Shown here piece after piece: positions 33,431 through 42,766 of a stretch of DNA of 64,000 nucleotides (position 1 is its first letter; every line of letters starts with the position of its first letter). Source of the DNA: Azoarcus sp. KH32C (GTDB lineage: Bacteria > Pseudomonadota > Gammaproteobacteria > Burkholderiales > Rhodocyclaceae); the NCBI RefSeq assembly GCF_000349945.1, contig NC_020516.1, forward strand, positions 620,001 to 684,000. Direction: 5' to 3'. The notes under the pieces are model-generated. The model saw only the letters and a list, made by a program, of their open reading frames with translations. It made no database searches and was not told the origin of the DNA. Both the position numbers and the translations under genes were made by a program.

Positions 33431-34243
33431 TCACGCCGCGTTGTCGGGGGTGGATCGGGAGTCGGCGGCGGGCGCGAGCAGCGCCGGGCGCGACTCGCCA
33501 AAGGTGTCCTTCCAAGCCGCATGCAGCGCGCCGGCCAGCACCGGCACGAGCACGAGGATACCGAGCCCGGCGGGCAGCATCGCGAGCCAGGTGACGATGT
33601 AGAGCGTCAGGCCGAGCACGAGGAAGCTGACGAAGTTCGACAGACAGGCCTGGGCCGAGAGCTTCATCGCGTCGAGCGGCGAGACGTTCTGCAGCATCAC
33701 CAGCGCCGGCGCGAACCACAGCGCCATCAGCAGCAGCACCCACAGCACGGTGAATACGGCCACCGCGAGCATCACGCCGCCCGCGGCGAGACCCACGCCC
33801 GCGAAGGCGCCGACGAGCATGCCGGTGAGCGCGGCGCTGCTGCCGACGGCGGCCGCGATCAGCGCGGCGAGCAATGCGCCGAGCAAGTGGAAGCCGCCGA
33901 TCATCAGCAGGTTGCCGGCGTGGCGACGCACGCCGTCGAAAAGGTGGTCGATGCGCAGCGGTTCGCCCTGGTCGAGCGCGTGCGCGCCGGCGAGCATGCC
34001 GGCCGCGAGCACCGGCAGCACCAGCGGCGCCAGTGCCCAGCCGAGCAAGGGCACGATGCCCACCGCGCTCAGCACGACGATCAGGATCAGGGTCTGGATG
34101 ATCCAGGTGCCGGGGCTGGCGGTGAAGGTCTTCCAGCCCGCGGCGAGCCATTGCAGGGTCTGGGCGGGCGTGACGTGGCCGGCGTGGGGCAGGGGATGCC
34201 GGCGGCGATGGTTGTTGGCGGAGGCGTTGGATGTTTCGGTCAT
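33431..34243 (-). CDS. Polytopic membrane protein, BPSS1780-like family
   Basis: This 270-residue protein begins with a polar His/Arg-rich tail, then LAAGWKTFTASPGTWII and about six hydrophobic helices, with the central FDGVRRHAGNLLMIGG stretch. The WKxFxxxPGTWI motif is shared in type with the neighbour (FKLWRRNPALL), supporting common ancestry. The start is ATG 34243, 3 bp after the thrB stop, so it is cotranscribed with thrB. Function unknown. Confidence 0.8.
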   Translation of the reverse strand: MTETSNASANNHRRRHPLPHAGHVTPAQTLQWLAAGWKTFTASPGTWIIQTLILIVVLSAVGIVPLLGWALAPLVLPVLAAGMLAGAHALDQGEPLRIDHLFDGVRRHAGNLLMIGGFHLLGALLAALIAAAVGSSAALTGMLVGAFAGVGLAAGGVMLAVAVFTVLWVLLLMALWFAPALVMLQNVSPLDAMKLSAQACLSNFVSFLVLGLTLYIVTWLAMLPAGLGILVLVPVLAGALHAAWKDTFGESRPALLAPAADSRSTPDNAA

Positions 34244-34246
34244 GGG

Positions 34247-35188
34247 TCAGACGGGCAGCGAGTGCGGCTGGGCAATGCGCAGGCGCAGGATGTCTCGGTA
34301 TTCGGCGGGGGGCTTCACGAGCACCATCTCGCCCGGCTTGGGCAGATGGAAGTCTTCGGCGCGCGACAGCCAGAAACGCAGCGCGGCGGCGCGCAGCATT
34401 GCGGACCAGTTCGCGCGTTCGGCATCATCGAAGGGGCGTTCGGAGTGATAGGCGTCGAGCAGCGCCTGGGTGCGCTCGGGATCGAGCTCGCCGTCGGGCG
34501 TCGTGCACCAGTCGTTGACGGTGACGGCGACGTCGAAGAGCAGCGCGTCGTGGCCGGCGAAGTAGAAGTCGATCACGCCGCCGATGTAGTCGCCGTCCCA
34601 CAGCACGTTGTCGCGGAAGAGGTCGGCGTGGATCACGCCCTGCGGCAGGCGCGAGTAGTCGTTGCCGGCCTGGAAGGCGAGTTCGGCGTCGAGCAGCGTG
34701 CGTTCTTCGACCGGCAGGAAGGGACGCACGCGCCCGGCGGTCGCGTGCCGCCACGCGGCGCCGCGCGGGTTGTCCTGGCGGCGACCGTAGGACAGGCCCG
34801 CGAGGTGCAGGCCGGCGAGCATCGCGCCGACGCGCGCGCAATGCGTCGCGGTCGGGGCCATCTCGGAACGTCCCGACAGGCGCATCACGAGCGCGGCCGG
34901 CTTGTCGCTGAGCGTGCCGAGGTATTCGTTGTCGCGGTCGGCGATCGGGCCGGGCACGGGCAGGCCGTGGCGCGCGAGGTGCGCCATCAGGTGCAGGTAA
35001 TAGGGCAGCTCGGCGCGCGGGATCCCTTCGAACAGCGTCAGGACGTAGCGGCCGAGCGTGGTCGTGACGAAGAAATTGCTGTTCTGGACGCCCGCGGAAA
35101 TGCCCTGCAGCTCGACCAAGCGGCCGATGGCGTAGTGGCCGAGCCAGTGGGCGAGCGATTCGTGGGCAACCGGGGTGAAGACGGACAT
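34247..35188 (-). CDS. thrB: Homoserine kinase (APH-fold type)
   Basis: This 313-residue enzyme phosphorylates homoserine for threonine synthesis. It is the APH-fold ThrB of pseudomonads and betaproteobacteria, not the GHMP type of enterics: HADLFRDNVLW carries the catalytic Asp and GVIDFYFAG the metal-binding Asp. The N-terminal HWLGHYAIGRLVELQGISAG is typical. The start is ATG 35188. It lies 46 bp after a DUF2782 gene and is followed closely by the two BPSS1780-like genes. Confidence 0.93.
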   Translation of the reverse strand: MSVFTPVAHESLAHWLGHYAIGRLVELQGISAGVQNSNFFVTTTLGRYVLTLFEGIPRAELPYYLHLMAHLARHGLPVPGPIADRDNEYLGTLSDKPAALVMRLSGRSEMAPTATHCARVGAMLAGLHLAGLSYGRRQDNPRGAAWRHATAGRVRPFLPVEERTLLDAELAFQAGNDYSRLPQGVIHADLFRDNVLWDGDYIGGVIDFYFAGHDALLFDVAVTVNDWCTTPDGELDPERTQALLDAYHSERPFDDAERANWSAMLRAAALRFWLSRAEDFHLPKPGEMVLVKPPAEYRDILRLRIAQPHSLPV

Positions 35189-35234
35189 GGCAGGGTGAAA
35201 CGGCAGGTTCAGGAGCCCGGAAGCGGGGCGGGAG

Positions 35235-35555
35235 TTACCAGGACTTGAGCACCCAGAGCGGCACGGCCAGCGTCGGCATCACGTCCTGGCGGGTCATGAC
35301 GCCGTTGCCTTCCTGGTCGATCAGGTAGTAGGGCACGCCGTGCGGGGGCGTGACCTTGATCATGTAGAGCTTTCCCGAGATCCGGTATTCCTGCACGGTG
35401 TCTTGTCCGCGCTTGATAATCGTGACTTGCGGTTCCGGCGTTTGGTCGGAAGGCATCGGGGGCGGTTCGGGCAGCGGTTCGAGTTTCGGCGGCTGCTGGG
35501 CGGCAAGCGGGGTTGCCGCCACCACCATCAGCAGCGCGATCAGCTTGCGGCGCAT
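35235..35555 (-). CDS. DUF2782 small exported protein
   Basis: This 106-residue protein has a signal peptide (MRRKLIALLMVVAATPLAAQ) and a Pro-rich mature start, then a compact domain with QVTIIKRGQDTVQEYRISGK and PYYLIDQEGNG, as in DUF2782. ATG 35555 follows AACAAGGAGAAC, so the 22 further upstream codons of open frame are excluded. DUF2782 genes sit beside polA and thrB in many betaproteobacteria. Function unknown. Confidence 0.85.
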   Translation of the reverse strand: MRRKLIALLMVVAATPLAAQQPPKLEPLPEPPPMPSDQTPEPQVTIIKRGQDTVQEYRISGKLYMIKVTPPHGVPYYLIDQEGNGVMTRQDVMPTLAVPLWVLKSW

Positions 35556-35628
35556 GGTGTTCTCCTTGTTTGGCGCGGATTTTAGCAGGGACCCGCGTTG
35601 CTCGCCCGTCATTAAGATCAAACTCGCA

Positions 35629-36354
35629 TCAAAGGTTGAGCAGCAATTCGTGTTCCTCGGGCAGCGGCAGGAAGCCGCGGTGTTCGTAGTGCTTGAAGAT
35701 CGCCTCGACGACGTCCTCGGGTTTGTCGATAACCTGGATCAGGTCGAGGTCATCGGGGTTGATCATGCGTTCTGCCACCAGCCGGTCGCGGAACCAGTCG
35801 ATCATGCCTTTCCAGAAGGGCTCGTGCACGAGGATGATCGGGATCTTGCGGCTCTTGCCGGTCTGGATCAGCGTCAGCGCCTCCATCAACTCGTCGAGCG
35901 TGCCGAAGCCGCCGGGCAGCACGACGTAGGCCGAGGCGAAGCGTACGAACATGAATTTGCGCGCGAAGAAATGCTGGAAGGTCTGCGAGATGTCCTGGTA
36001 GGGGTTCGAGCTCTGCTCCATCGGCAGCTGGATGTTGAGGCCGATCGAGGGGCTCTTGCCGAAATAGGCGCCCTTGTTGGCTGCTTCCATGATGCCCGGT
36101 CCGCCGCCCGAGATCACCGCGAAGCCGGCATCCGACAGCAGGCGGCTGATCTTTTCGGTGAGGATGTAGTACATGTGGTCTGGCGGGATGCGCGCGCTGC
36201 CGAAGATCGACACCGCGGGCCGGATCGAGTTCAGCCGTTCGGTCGCCTCGACGAACTCTGCCATAATTCCGAAGATCCGCCAGGACTCGCGCGCGTTGAA
36301 GCGCGGCGCGGTACTGCTTGGGGCGCTGTGCGGGATTTTGTCTTTCGCAGTCAT
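35629..36354 (-). CDS. LOG-family Rossmann-fold protein (TIGR00730 type)
   Basis: This 241-residue protein has the LOG/lysine decarboxylase-like signature: GGGPGIMEAANKGA near residues 77-90 and PGGFGTLDELMEAL near 142-155. Relatives are cytokinin-activating phosphoribohydrolases or nucleotide 5'-monophosphate nucleosidases, so a nucleotide-cleaving role is likely. The ATG at 36354 is chosen for the family-like N-terminus (MTAKDKIPHSAPS); the open frame upstream overlaps the start of polA antisense. It is divergent from polA with a 92-bp gap. Confidence 0.85.
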   Translation of the reverse strand: MTAKDKIPHSAPSSTAPRFNARESWRIFGIMAEFVEATERLNSIRPAVSIFGSARIPPDHMYYILTEKISRLLSDAGFAVISGGGPGIMEAANKGAYFGKSPSIGLNIQLPMEQSSNPYQDISQTFQHFFARKFMFVRFASAYVVLPGGFGTLDELMEALTLIQTGKSRKIPIILVHEPFWKGMIDWFRDRLVAERMINPDDLDLIQVIDKPEDVVEAIFKHYEHRGFLPLPEEHELLLNL

Positions 36355-36446
36355 TTTGTTCTCGTCGTGTCGTTTTCCGGCTTCTGCGCCGGTATTCATT
36401 CGAGGCCCGGCCTGTGCGGCCCGGTTTCGCGCAAGGATTTTTTTTG

Positions 36447-39182
36447 ATGCCTGTCCTGTTGCTCGTCGATGGTTCCAGCTATCTGTATCGCGCATTTCAC
36501 GCGTTGCCGGATCTGCGCAACTCGAAGGGGGAGCCGACCGGGGCGATCCGGGGCGTGTTGTCGATGCTACGTCGGCTGGAAGCCGACTACAAGGCAGAAT
36601 TCCGCGCGTGTGTCTTCGACGCCAAGGGCAAGACTTTCCGCGACGACTGGTATCCGGAGTACAAGTCGCACCGCCCTCCGATGCCGGACGACCTGCGCTT
36701 GCAGATCGAGCCGCTGCATGAGGCGGTGAAGGCCGAAGGCTGGCCGCTGCTGTGCGTCGACGGCGTCGAAGCGGACGACGTGATCGGCACGCTGACGCGC
36801 CAGGCGCTGGAGCGCGGCTGGGAGGTCGTGATCTCGACCGGCGACAAGGATCTGACGCAGCTCGTGCGCCCCGGCGTGAAGTGGGTGAACACGATGAGCG
36901 AGGAGGTGCTCGACGAGGCCGGCGTCGCCGAGAAGTTCGGCGTGACGCCCGAGCGCATCGTCGATTACCTGGCACTCGTCGGCGATACCGTGGACAACGT
37001 GCCGGGCGTGGAAAAATGCGGGCCGAAGACGGCAGTGAAGTGGCTCACCGAGTACGGCACCTTGGACAACCTCGTCGCGAACGCCGACAAGGTCGGCGGC
37101 AAGGTCGGCGAGAACCTGAGGAAGCACCTCGAATTCCTGCCGCTCGGGCGCAAGCTCGTGACGGTCGCGACCGACATCGCGCTGCCGGTCGCGCTGGAAG
37201 ACCTGCCGGCGCGCGAGGACGACAAGGCGGCGCTGCGCGCGTTGTACGAGCGCTTCGAGTTCCGGGGCTGGCTGCAGAGCCTCGACGGTGCGGCGGCCGC
37301 AGCCGCTGCTGGTGCGGGTGCCGCTCCGGGTGCCGTCGCCGCGGCCGCGGAGGATCCTCCGGCGCCGGGCGCACATCGTCAGGGCTATGTCTGCATCGGT
37401 GACTGGGAGACGTTCGAGGCTTGGGCCAAGAAGCTCGAGGCGGCCGAACTCGTCGCCTTCGACACCGAGACGACGAGCCTCGATCCGATGGCGGCGCAGC
37501 TGGTCGGCATGTCCTTCGCGACCGTGGAGGGTGAGGGGGCCTATCTACCGCTGTCCCATCGCGGCCCCGACCTGCCTCGGCAGCTGCCGCTCGCCGAGGT
37601 GCTCGCGCGACTGAAGCCCTGGCTCGAATCGGACGCGCACGCGAAGCTCGGCCAGAACATCAAGTACGACGCGCATGTGCTCGCCAACCACGGCATCCGC
37701 CTCGCCGGCATCGCGCACGACACGCTGCTCGAGTCCTACGTGATCGAGAGCGACAAGCCGCACGACATGGATTCGCTCGCGAAGCGGCACCTGGGCATCA
37801 CGACGATCCCGTATTCGGACGTGTGCGGCAAGGGGGCGAAGCAGATCGGCTTCGACCAGGTGCAACTCGAACGCGCGACCGAATACGCGGCCGAGGACGC
37901 CGACGTGACGCTGCGCCTGCATCGCAAGATGTGGTCGGAGCTCGAGGCCGAACCGGCGCTCGCGGCGCTCTATCGCGACATCGAGATGCCAGCGATGCAG
38001 GTGCTCTTCGACATGGAGCGCACCGGCGTGCTGATCGACGCCTTCCTGCTCGCGCAGCAGAGCGAGGAGCTGGGGCGCCGGATGATGGACCTGGAACGCG
38101 AGGCGCACAATCTCGCCGGTCAACCGTTCAACCTCGCGTCGCCGAAGCAGCTGGGCGAGATCCTATTCGGCAAGCTCGGCCTGCCGGTCGTCAAGAAGAC
38201 CGCCACCGGCCAGCCTTCGACCGACGAGGAAGTGCTGCAGCAGCTCGCGGAAGACTTCCCGCTGCCGAAGCTGCTGCTCGACCACCGCGGCTTCGCGAAG
38301 CTGAAGAGCACCTACGCGGACAAGCTGCCGCGCATGGTCAATCCGAAGACCGGACGCGTGCATACGAGCTTCTCGCAGGCGGTTGCGGTCACCGGGCGGC
38401 TCGCGAGCTCTGAGCCGAATCTGCAGAACATCCCGATTCGCACCGCCGAAGGGCGTCGCATCCGCGCCGCCTTCATCGCGCCGCGCGACCACGTGATCGT
38501 GTCGGCGGACTATTCGCAGATCGAGCTGCGCATCATGGCGCACCTGTCGGGCGACGCGCGTCTGCTGGAGGCCTTCGCGCAGGGCGAGGACGTGCACCGC
38601 GCGACCGCCTCCGAAGTGTTCGGCGTCGCGCCGGCGGAAGTCACGAGCGAGCAGCGTCGCTATTCGAAGGTGATCAACTTCGGCCTCATCTACGGCATGA
38701 GCGCGCACGGCCTCGCGAAGAATTTGGGCATCGACCGTTCGGCGGCGCAGGGCTGGATCGACCGCTATTTCGCGCGCTATCCGGGTGTCGCCGACTACAT
38801 GGAGCGCATCAAGGGCGAGGCGAAGGCGAAGGGCTACGTCGAGACGGTGTTCGGGCGGCGGCTCTATCTGCCGGACATCCGCGCGCAGCAGGTGGGGCGT
38901 CGCCAGGGAGCCGAGCGCGCGGCGATCAACGCGCCGATGCAGGGCACGGCAGCGGACCTGATCAAGAAGGCGATGATCGCGGTGCATGGCTGGCTCGGCT
39001 CGTCGGGGCTCAAGTCGCGGCTGATCCTGCAGGTCCACGACGAACTGGTGCTGGAAGTGCCGCGCGACGAACTCGATCTGATGCGGCAGGAGCTCCCGGT
39101 ACACATGGGCGGTGTGGCGGATCTCGCGGTGCCGCTACTCGTCGAGGTCGGGGCGGGGGACAACTGGGATGAGGCGCACTGA
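36447..39182 (+). CDS. polA: DNA polymerase I
   Basis: PolA fills gaps in repair and Okazaki-fragment processing. The 911-residue protein has all three domains: 5'-3' exonuclease (start LLVDGSSYLYRAFHAL, later STGDKDLTQLV), 3'-5' exonuclease with AFDTETTSLD near residue 340, and polymerase with VSADYSQIELRIMAHLSG, KVINFGLIYGMSAHGL and the C-terminal LQVHDELVLEVP. An Ala-rich linker lies near 285-305. The start ATG 36447 sits after a T-rich run; the 43 upstream codons of open frame are not PolA-like. Confidence 0.97.
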   Translation: MPVLLLVDGSSYLYRAFHALPDLRNSKGEPTGAIRGVLSMLRRLEADYKAEFRACVFDAKGKTFRDDWYPEYKSHRPPMPDDLRLQIEPLHEAVKAEGWPLLCVDGVEADDVIGTLTRQALERGWEVVISTGDKDLTQLVRPGVKWVNTMSEEVLDEAGVAEKFGVTPERIVDYLALVGDTVDNVPGVEKCGPKTAVKWLTEYGTLDNLVANADKVGGKVGENLRKHLEFLPLGRKLVTVATDIALPVALEDLPAREDDKAALRALYERFEFRGWLQSLDGAAAAAAAGAGAAPGAVAAAAEDPPAPGAHRQGYVCIGDWETFEAWAKKLEAAELVAFDTETTSLDPMAAQLVGMSFATVEGEGAYLPLSHRGPDLPRQLPLAEVLARLKPWLESDAHAKLGQNIKYDAHVLANHGIRLAGIAHDTLLESYVIESDKPHDMDSLAKRHLGITTIPYSDVCGKGAKQIGFDQVQLERATEYAAEDADVTLRLHRKMWSELEAEPALAALYRDIEMPAMQVLFDMERTGVLIDAFLLAQQSEELGRRMMDLEREAHNLAGQPFNLASPKQLGEILFGKLGLPVVKKTATGQPSTDEEVLQQLAEDFPLPKLLLDHRGFAKLKSTYADKLPRMVNPKTGRVHTSFSQAVAVTGRLASSEPNLQNIPIRTAEGRRIRAAFIAPRDHVIVSADYSQIELRIMAHLSGDARLLEAFAQGEDVHRATASEVFGVAPAEVTSEQRRYSKVINFGLIYGMSAHGLAKNLGIDRSAAQGWIDRYFARYPGVADYMERIKGEAKAKGYVETVFGRRLYLPDIRAQQVGRRQGAERAAINAPMQGTAADLIKKAMIAVHGWLGSSGLKSRLILQVHDELVLEVPRDELDLMRQELPVHMGGVADLAVPLLVEVGAGDNWDEAH

Positions 39183-39237
39183 GGATCGGCATTGACGCGG
39201 CGATCGGCGGGTCAATATCACCGCCTGAGACTTTCCC

Positions 39238-40869
39238 TTGGCGTTCACCGTTCTCGGCCTTTCCGGTAGCCGGACCTGCGATCCGGCGGCGGCCTTGTAT
39301 GTCGACGGCCGGCTCGTCGCGGCAGCGGAGGAGGAGCGTTTCCTGCGCGAGCGCCATGCGCGTGGGCGAATGCCGCGCGAGGCGGCGCGTTTCTGCCTCG
39401 CGTCGGCAGGAATCGCGCCGGACGAGGTCGATGTCGTCGCGGTCGCGTTGGCGTCTCATGGCGAGTCGGTCGAGGATCGGGCGCGGGTCGAGGCGTTTCT
39501 CGGCGACCTGGGCTTCGATGTTGCGCGCACGCCGATCGAATCCGTCAGCTATCTCGATTCGCACGCCGCGAGTGCCTATCACTGCTCGGGCTTCACCGAA
39601 CGCACGGCGATCCTGGGTCTGACGGAGTCCGGCAGTTTCGTCGGATACGGCGAAGGCGGACGCATCCATCGCCTTCGCGAATCCCCCTATCCGCATTCGC
39701 TGTGGGCGCTGTACGGCGCCCTGACTGAGTATCTCGGCTTCGAGATGGGCGACGGCGAGTACAAACTGATGGGGATGGCGCCCTACGGCGATCCGCGCCG
39801 CTGCGACCTGTCGCGGCTGGCGCGCTTCGAGGGCGGCGAGTTGGTCGTCGACACCTCGTATGTGAATGTCGCCGATAGCGAGCGCTATGTGGAAGACGGG
39901 CGAAGTTACCCGTTTTCGCGCCGGCTCGTCGACTGGCTCGGACCGCCGCGGCGCGGCGATGCGGCCGACGAGCCCTACGTGCATTACGCGGCGGCCACGC
40001 AAGCGCTTTTCGAGGTGCTCGTGCTGCGGATGATCGACCACGACCTCGGCGACATCCTGCGTGAGACGGGGCGGATCGCGTTCGCGGGGGCGGGGGCGCT
40101 CAACGTCAAACTGAACCAGCGCGTCGTCGCGCGGGGGGACGTCCGAGAGCTTTTCGTGCAACCGGCGGCGGGCGATGCCGGGGCGGCGCTCGGGGCTGCG
40201 GCGGCGGTGTCGGCAAAGCGCGCCGTCGCGGTCGAACGCATGGAGCATGTCTATCTCGGGCCGCGCCATACGAACGGGGATGTGATCGCGGCGTGCATCG
40301 CTCACCCGGCGCGGCCACGATGGCAGATGCTCGACGACGTTCCTGGTCGCGTCGCGCGGCTGCTCGCCGACGGGCATCCGGTGGCGTGGTTCCAGGGGCG
40401 CATGGAGTTCGGGCCGCGGGCGCTGGGGGCGCGCTCGATCCTCGGTTGTCCGAGCGTTGCCGGGGTGGCTGACCGCATCAACGAGCAGATCAAGTTCCGC
40501 GAACGCTGGCGGCCCTTCGGGCCGGCGATGCTGGATCGCGTCGCGCCGCAGATGCTCGCGGGCGTGCATCTGGCGCCCTTCATGACGCTGACCTTCGACG
40601 TCGCCGATTCGTGGAAGTCGCGCGTGCCGGAAGTCGTGCACGAGGACGGCACGGCGCGCGCGCAGGTCGTGCGGCGCGAGCTGCATCCGCGGTACTACGC
40701 GCTGATCGAAGAGCTCGAAAAGCTCACCGGCAACGGCGTCGTGCTGAATACGTCGCTCAACCGCCGGGGCGAGCCGATCGTGTGTTCGCCGCAGGATGCG
40801 CTCGACATGTTCTTCGGCTGCGACCTGCGCTACCTCGTGATGGAGGATGTGCTGGTCGAGAAGGGCTGA
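39238..40869 (+). CDS. Carbamoyltransferase homologue (NodU/TobZ family) with altered metal site
   Basis: Family members carbamoylate sugars or antibiotics from carbamoyl phosphate via a Kae1-like and a YrdC-like domain. This 543-residue protein keeps AAALYVDGRLVAAAEEERF, GAGALNVKLNQ, VQPAAGDAGAALGAA, FGPRALGARSIL and LNTSLNRRGEPIV. However, where the family has HHxxHAxSA it reads YLDSHAASA, and where the DG metal-ligand Asp is expected it has LTESGSF. The start is TTG 39238 with no nearby ATG. It stands at the edge of the LPS locus and may modify a core sugar. It ends 4 bp from a convergent deacetylase gene. Confidence 0.82.
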   Translation: MAFTVLGLSGSRTCDPAAALYVDGRLVAAAEEERFLRERHARGRMPREAARFCLASAGIAPDEVDVVAVALASHGESVEDRARVEAFLGDLGFDVARTPIESVSYLDSHAASAYHCSGFTERTAILGLTESGSFVGYGEGGRIHRLRESPYPHSLWALYGALTEYLGFEMGDGEYKLMGMAPYGDPRRCDLSRLARFEGGELVVDTSYVNVADSERYVEDGRSYPFSRRLVDWLGPPRRGDAADEPYVHYAAATQALFEVLVLRMIDHDLGDILRETGRIAFAGAGALNVKLNQRVVARGDVRELFVQPAAGDAGAALGAAAAVSAKRAVAVERMEHVYLGPRHTNGDVIAACIAHPARPRWQMLDDVPGRVARLLADGHPVAWFQGRMEFGPRALGARSILGCPSVAGVADRINEQIKFRERWRPFGPAMLDRVAPQMLAGVHLAPFMTLTFDVADSWKSRVPEVVHEDGTARAQVVRRELHPRYYALIEELEKLTGNGVVLNTSLNRRGEPIVCSPQDALDMFFGCDLRYLVMEDVLVEKG

Positions 40870-40873
40870 GACT

Positions 40874-41635
40874 TCAGGCGGAGAGCGCGAACTCCGCGCG
40901 CCGGATCGGCGGGTGCTTCGGCGTGTTCTTGAGGTGCATCTTCCACAGCACGCCGACCAGCGTGTCGCCGTAGGACACGGCCTTGCGCGGCAGGGTCAGC
41001 GGGTCGTCGGCCGAGGTCGCCGGCGCGCGCAGGCAGGTCGTCGCGCAGGTGTAGCCCGCTTCGGCGACGGCTTCGACGGCGCGGATGTCGTGGCTGCCGT
41101 AGGGGTAGCAGAAGTGCGGCACGGATTCGCCCAGCAGGTCTTCGAGCATCGATTTGCAGTCCGTGACTTCGCGCCGGATGGTCGCGGTGTCCTGCTCGGC
41201 GAGCTTCACGTGATTCACCGAATGGCCGCCGAAGTCGCAGCCTTCACGGCGCAGCTGGCGGATGCGCTCGGCGTTCATCAAGGGCGGGGTGTCGCGGCCG
41301 TCGCGTGCGAACCATTCCGACGGCTTGCCGATCAGCCCGGTGATCAGATAGACCATCGCCGGAAACTTGTAGCGCTGCAGGATCGGCCACGCGTGTTCGT
41401 AGAAGTTCTCGTAGCCGTCGTCGAAGGTGAGCGCTACGGCACGTTCGGGGATCGCCATCTCGCCCTTCACGCAGGCCAGCACCTCGTCCATCGACAGCAC
41501 CCGGTAGCCGAAGCGGTGCAGCCAGGCCATCTGCGCGGCGAAGCGGTCGACGCGGCAATAGGTCGAGCGGTGGGCCTTCATCGGCGCGAAGTCGCCGATC
41601 TGGTGGTACATCAGGATGTTGATGCCGTGGCTCAT
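40874..41635 (-). CDS. Polysaccharide deacetylase family protein
   Basis: This 253-residue protein has the NodB-homology core: ALTFDDGYENF (catalytic Asp pair, about 68-78), GGHSVNH (metal-binding His) and CYPYGSHD. No signal peptide is seen, so it may act in the cytoplasm on a nucleotide- or lipid-linked intermediate. It lies 57 bp downstream of the last gene in a run of five coupled glycosylation genes on the same strand. Removal of N-acetyl from a hexosamine in the LPS core or an attached glycan is the likely role. Confidence 0.88.
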   Translation of the reverse strand: MSHGINILMYHQIGDFAPMKAHRSTYCRVDRFAAQMAWLHRFGYRVLSMDEVLACVKGEMAIPERAVALTFDDGYENFYEHAWPILQRYKFPAMVYLITGLIGKPSEWFARDGRDTPPLMNAERIRQLRREGCDFGGHSVNHVKLAEQDTATIRREVTDCKSMLEDLLGESVPHFCYPYGSHDIRAVEAVAEAGYTCATTCLRAPATSADDPLTLPRKAVSYGDTLVGVLWKMHLKNTPKHPPIRRAEFALSA

Positions 41636-41692
41636 GGCGGTGACGGGCGGTGGTCAGGTTCGCATTCTCGCACGGAGCGGCGTGCGTCCGTT

Positions 41693-42766
41693 TCAGCGAC
41701 CGACGAGCCGCGTGTAGAGTTCCTGGTAGCGCGCGAGGATCGCCGCCTCGCCGAAGTCGTCGGTGACGCGGCGCACGCCCTGCGCGACGAAGGCGGTTCG
41801 CACGGCGGCGTCGCTGAGCAGGCTCTCGATGCCGGCGGCGAGTGCTTCCGGGTCGTCGCAGGGGACGATCCAGCTGTCCTCGCCGTGACGGGCGATCTCG
41901 CGCGCGCCGCGAAAGGCGGTGGCGACGAGCGGCTTGCGGTAGGCCCAGGCTTCGAGCACCACGTTGCCGAGCGTCTCCTCGTCGCGCGACGGGAAGACGA
42001 CCGCGTCCGCGAGGTGGAACCACTGGGCCGGCTCGTGCTGCCAGCCGGCCCAGACGATGCGGTCCATGATGCCGAGTTCGCGCGCCTGCGTTTCGAGGGC
42101 CTCGCGCAGCGGGCCGTCGCCCATCAGGATCAGGCGCGGGCGGCGGTCGGCGATCTCCGCGGGGAGACGCGCGAAGGCCGCGAGCAGCGTTGCGTGGCCC
42201 TTGACCTTCACGAAGCGCCCCGGATGCAGCAGCAGCCAGTCGTCGTCGCGTGCGCCAATCTGCGTGCGCAATGCCGCGACCTTTTCGGCGTCGACGGGAA
42301 TGGGCGCGTCCGCAAAATTCGTGATGTGATGGACGCGCTCTGCGGGCAGGCCGTGCTGGATCATCCAGTCGCACAGGCCCTTGGTGTTGCCGATCCAGGC
42401 GTGGGCGTGGCGGAAGGGGTGCAGCGCGTAGTAGCCGCCGAGGCGCGCGACGTGGATCTGGCCGCGGCCGGGCTTGAGGTGGGTCAGGCGCGAGGCGCGG
42501 CCCATGTAGGTCTGCACGATCGGCATGCGGCTCGCGCGCGCGTAGGCGCTGACCTGCCAGCGCGAGAGCGGGTCCCAGACGGTGCGCATCGGCAACTCGT
42601 GCGTCGGGATGCCGGCGAGGTGGTGCGTGGCGAGGTCGCCGCCGCTACGCACGAGCGCCTGCACCGGCAAGCCGGCGCGCTGCATGGCGCGCAGGAAGCG
42701 CACGAACCAGCGTTCGGCGCCGCCCATTTCGCGGCTGCCGATGATGTGGAGCGACGGAATCGTCAT
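41693..42766 (-). CDS. Glycosyltransferase, GT4-like
   Basis: This 357-residue GT-B enzyme begins LHIIGSREMGGAERWFVRFL and has the donor-binding region LLHPGRFVKVKGHATLLAAF with PSRDEETLGNVVLEAWAY near residues 270-290 (E-x7-E motif). Its ATG overlaps the stop of the upstream glycosyltransferase by 4 bp. Substrates cannot be read from sequence; the locus context suggests transfer to the LPS core. Confidence 0.88.
   Translation of the reverse strand: MTIPSLHIIGSREMGGAERWFVRFLRAMQRAGLPVQALVRSGGDLATHHLAGIPTHELPMRTVWDPLSRWQVSAYARASRMPIVQTYMGRASRLTHLKPGRGQIHVARLGGYYALHPFRHAHAWIGNTKGLCDWMIQHGLPAERVHHITNFADAPIPVDAEKVAALRTQIGARDDDWLLLHPGRFVKVKGHATLLAAFARLPAEIADRRPRLILMGDGPLREALETQARELGIMDRIVWAGWQHEPAQWFHLADAVVFPSRDEETLGNVVLEAWAYRKPLVATAFRGAREIARHGEDSWIVPCDDPEALAAGIESLLSDAAVRTAFVAQGVRRVTDDFGEAAILARYQELYTRLVGR

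Noticed and set aside
39193..39215. TTGACG with a poor -10 as a promoter before the carbamoyltransferase gene
   Set aside because: The downstream hexamer at 16-17 bp is a weak match; not strong enough to list as a feature.
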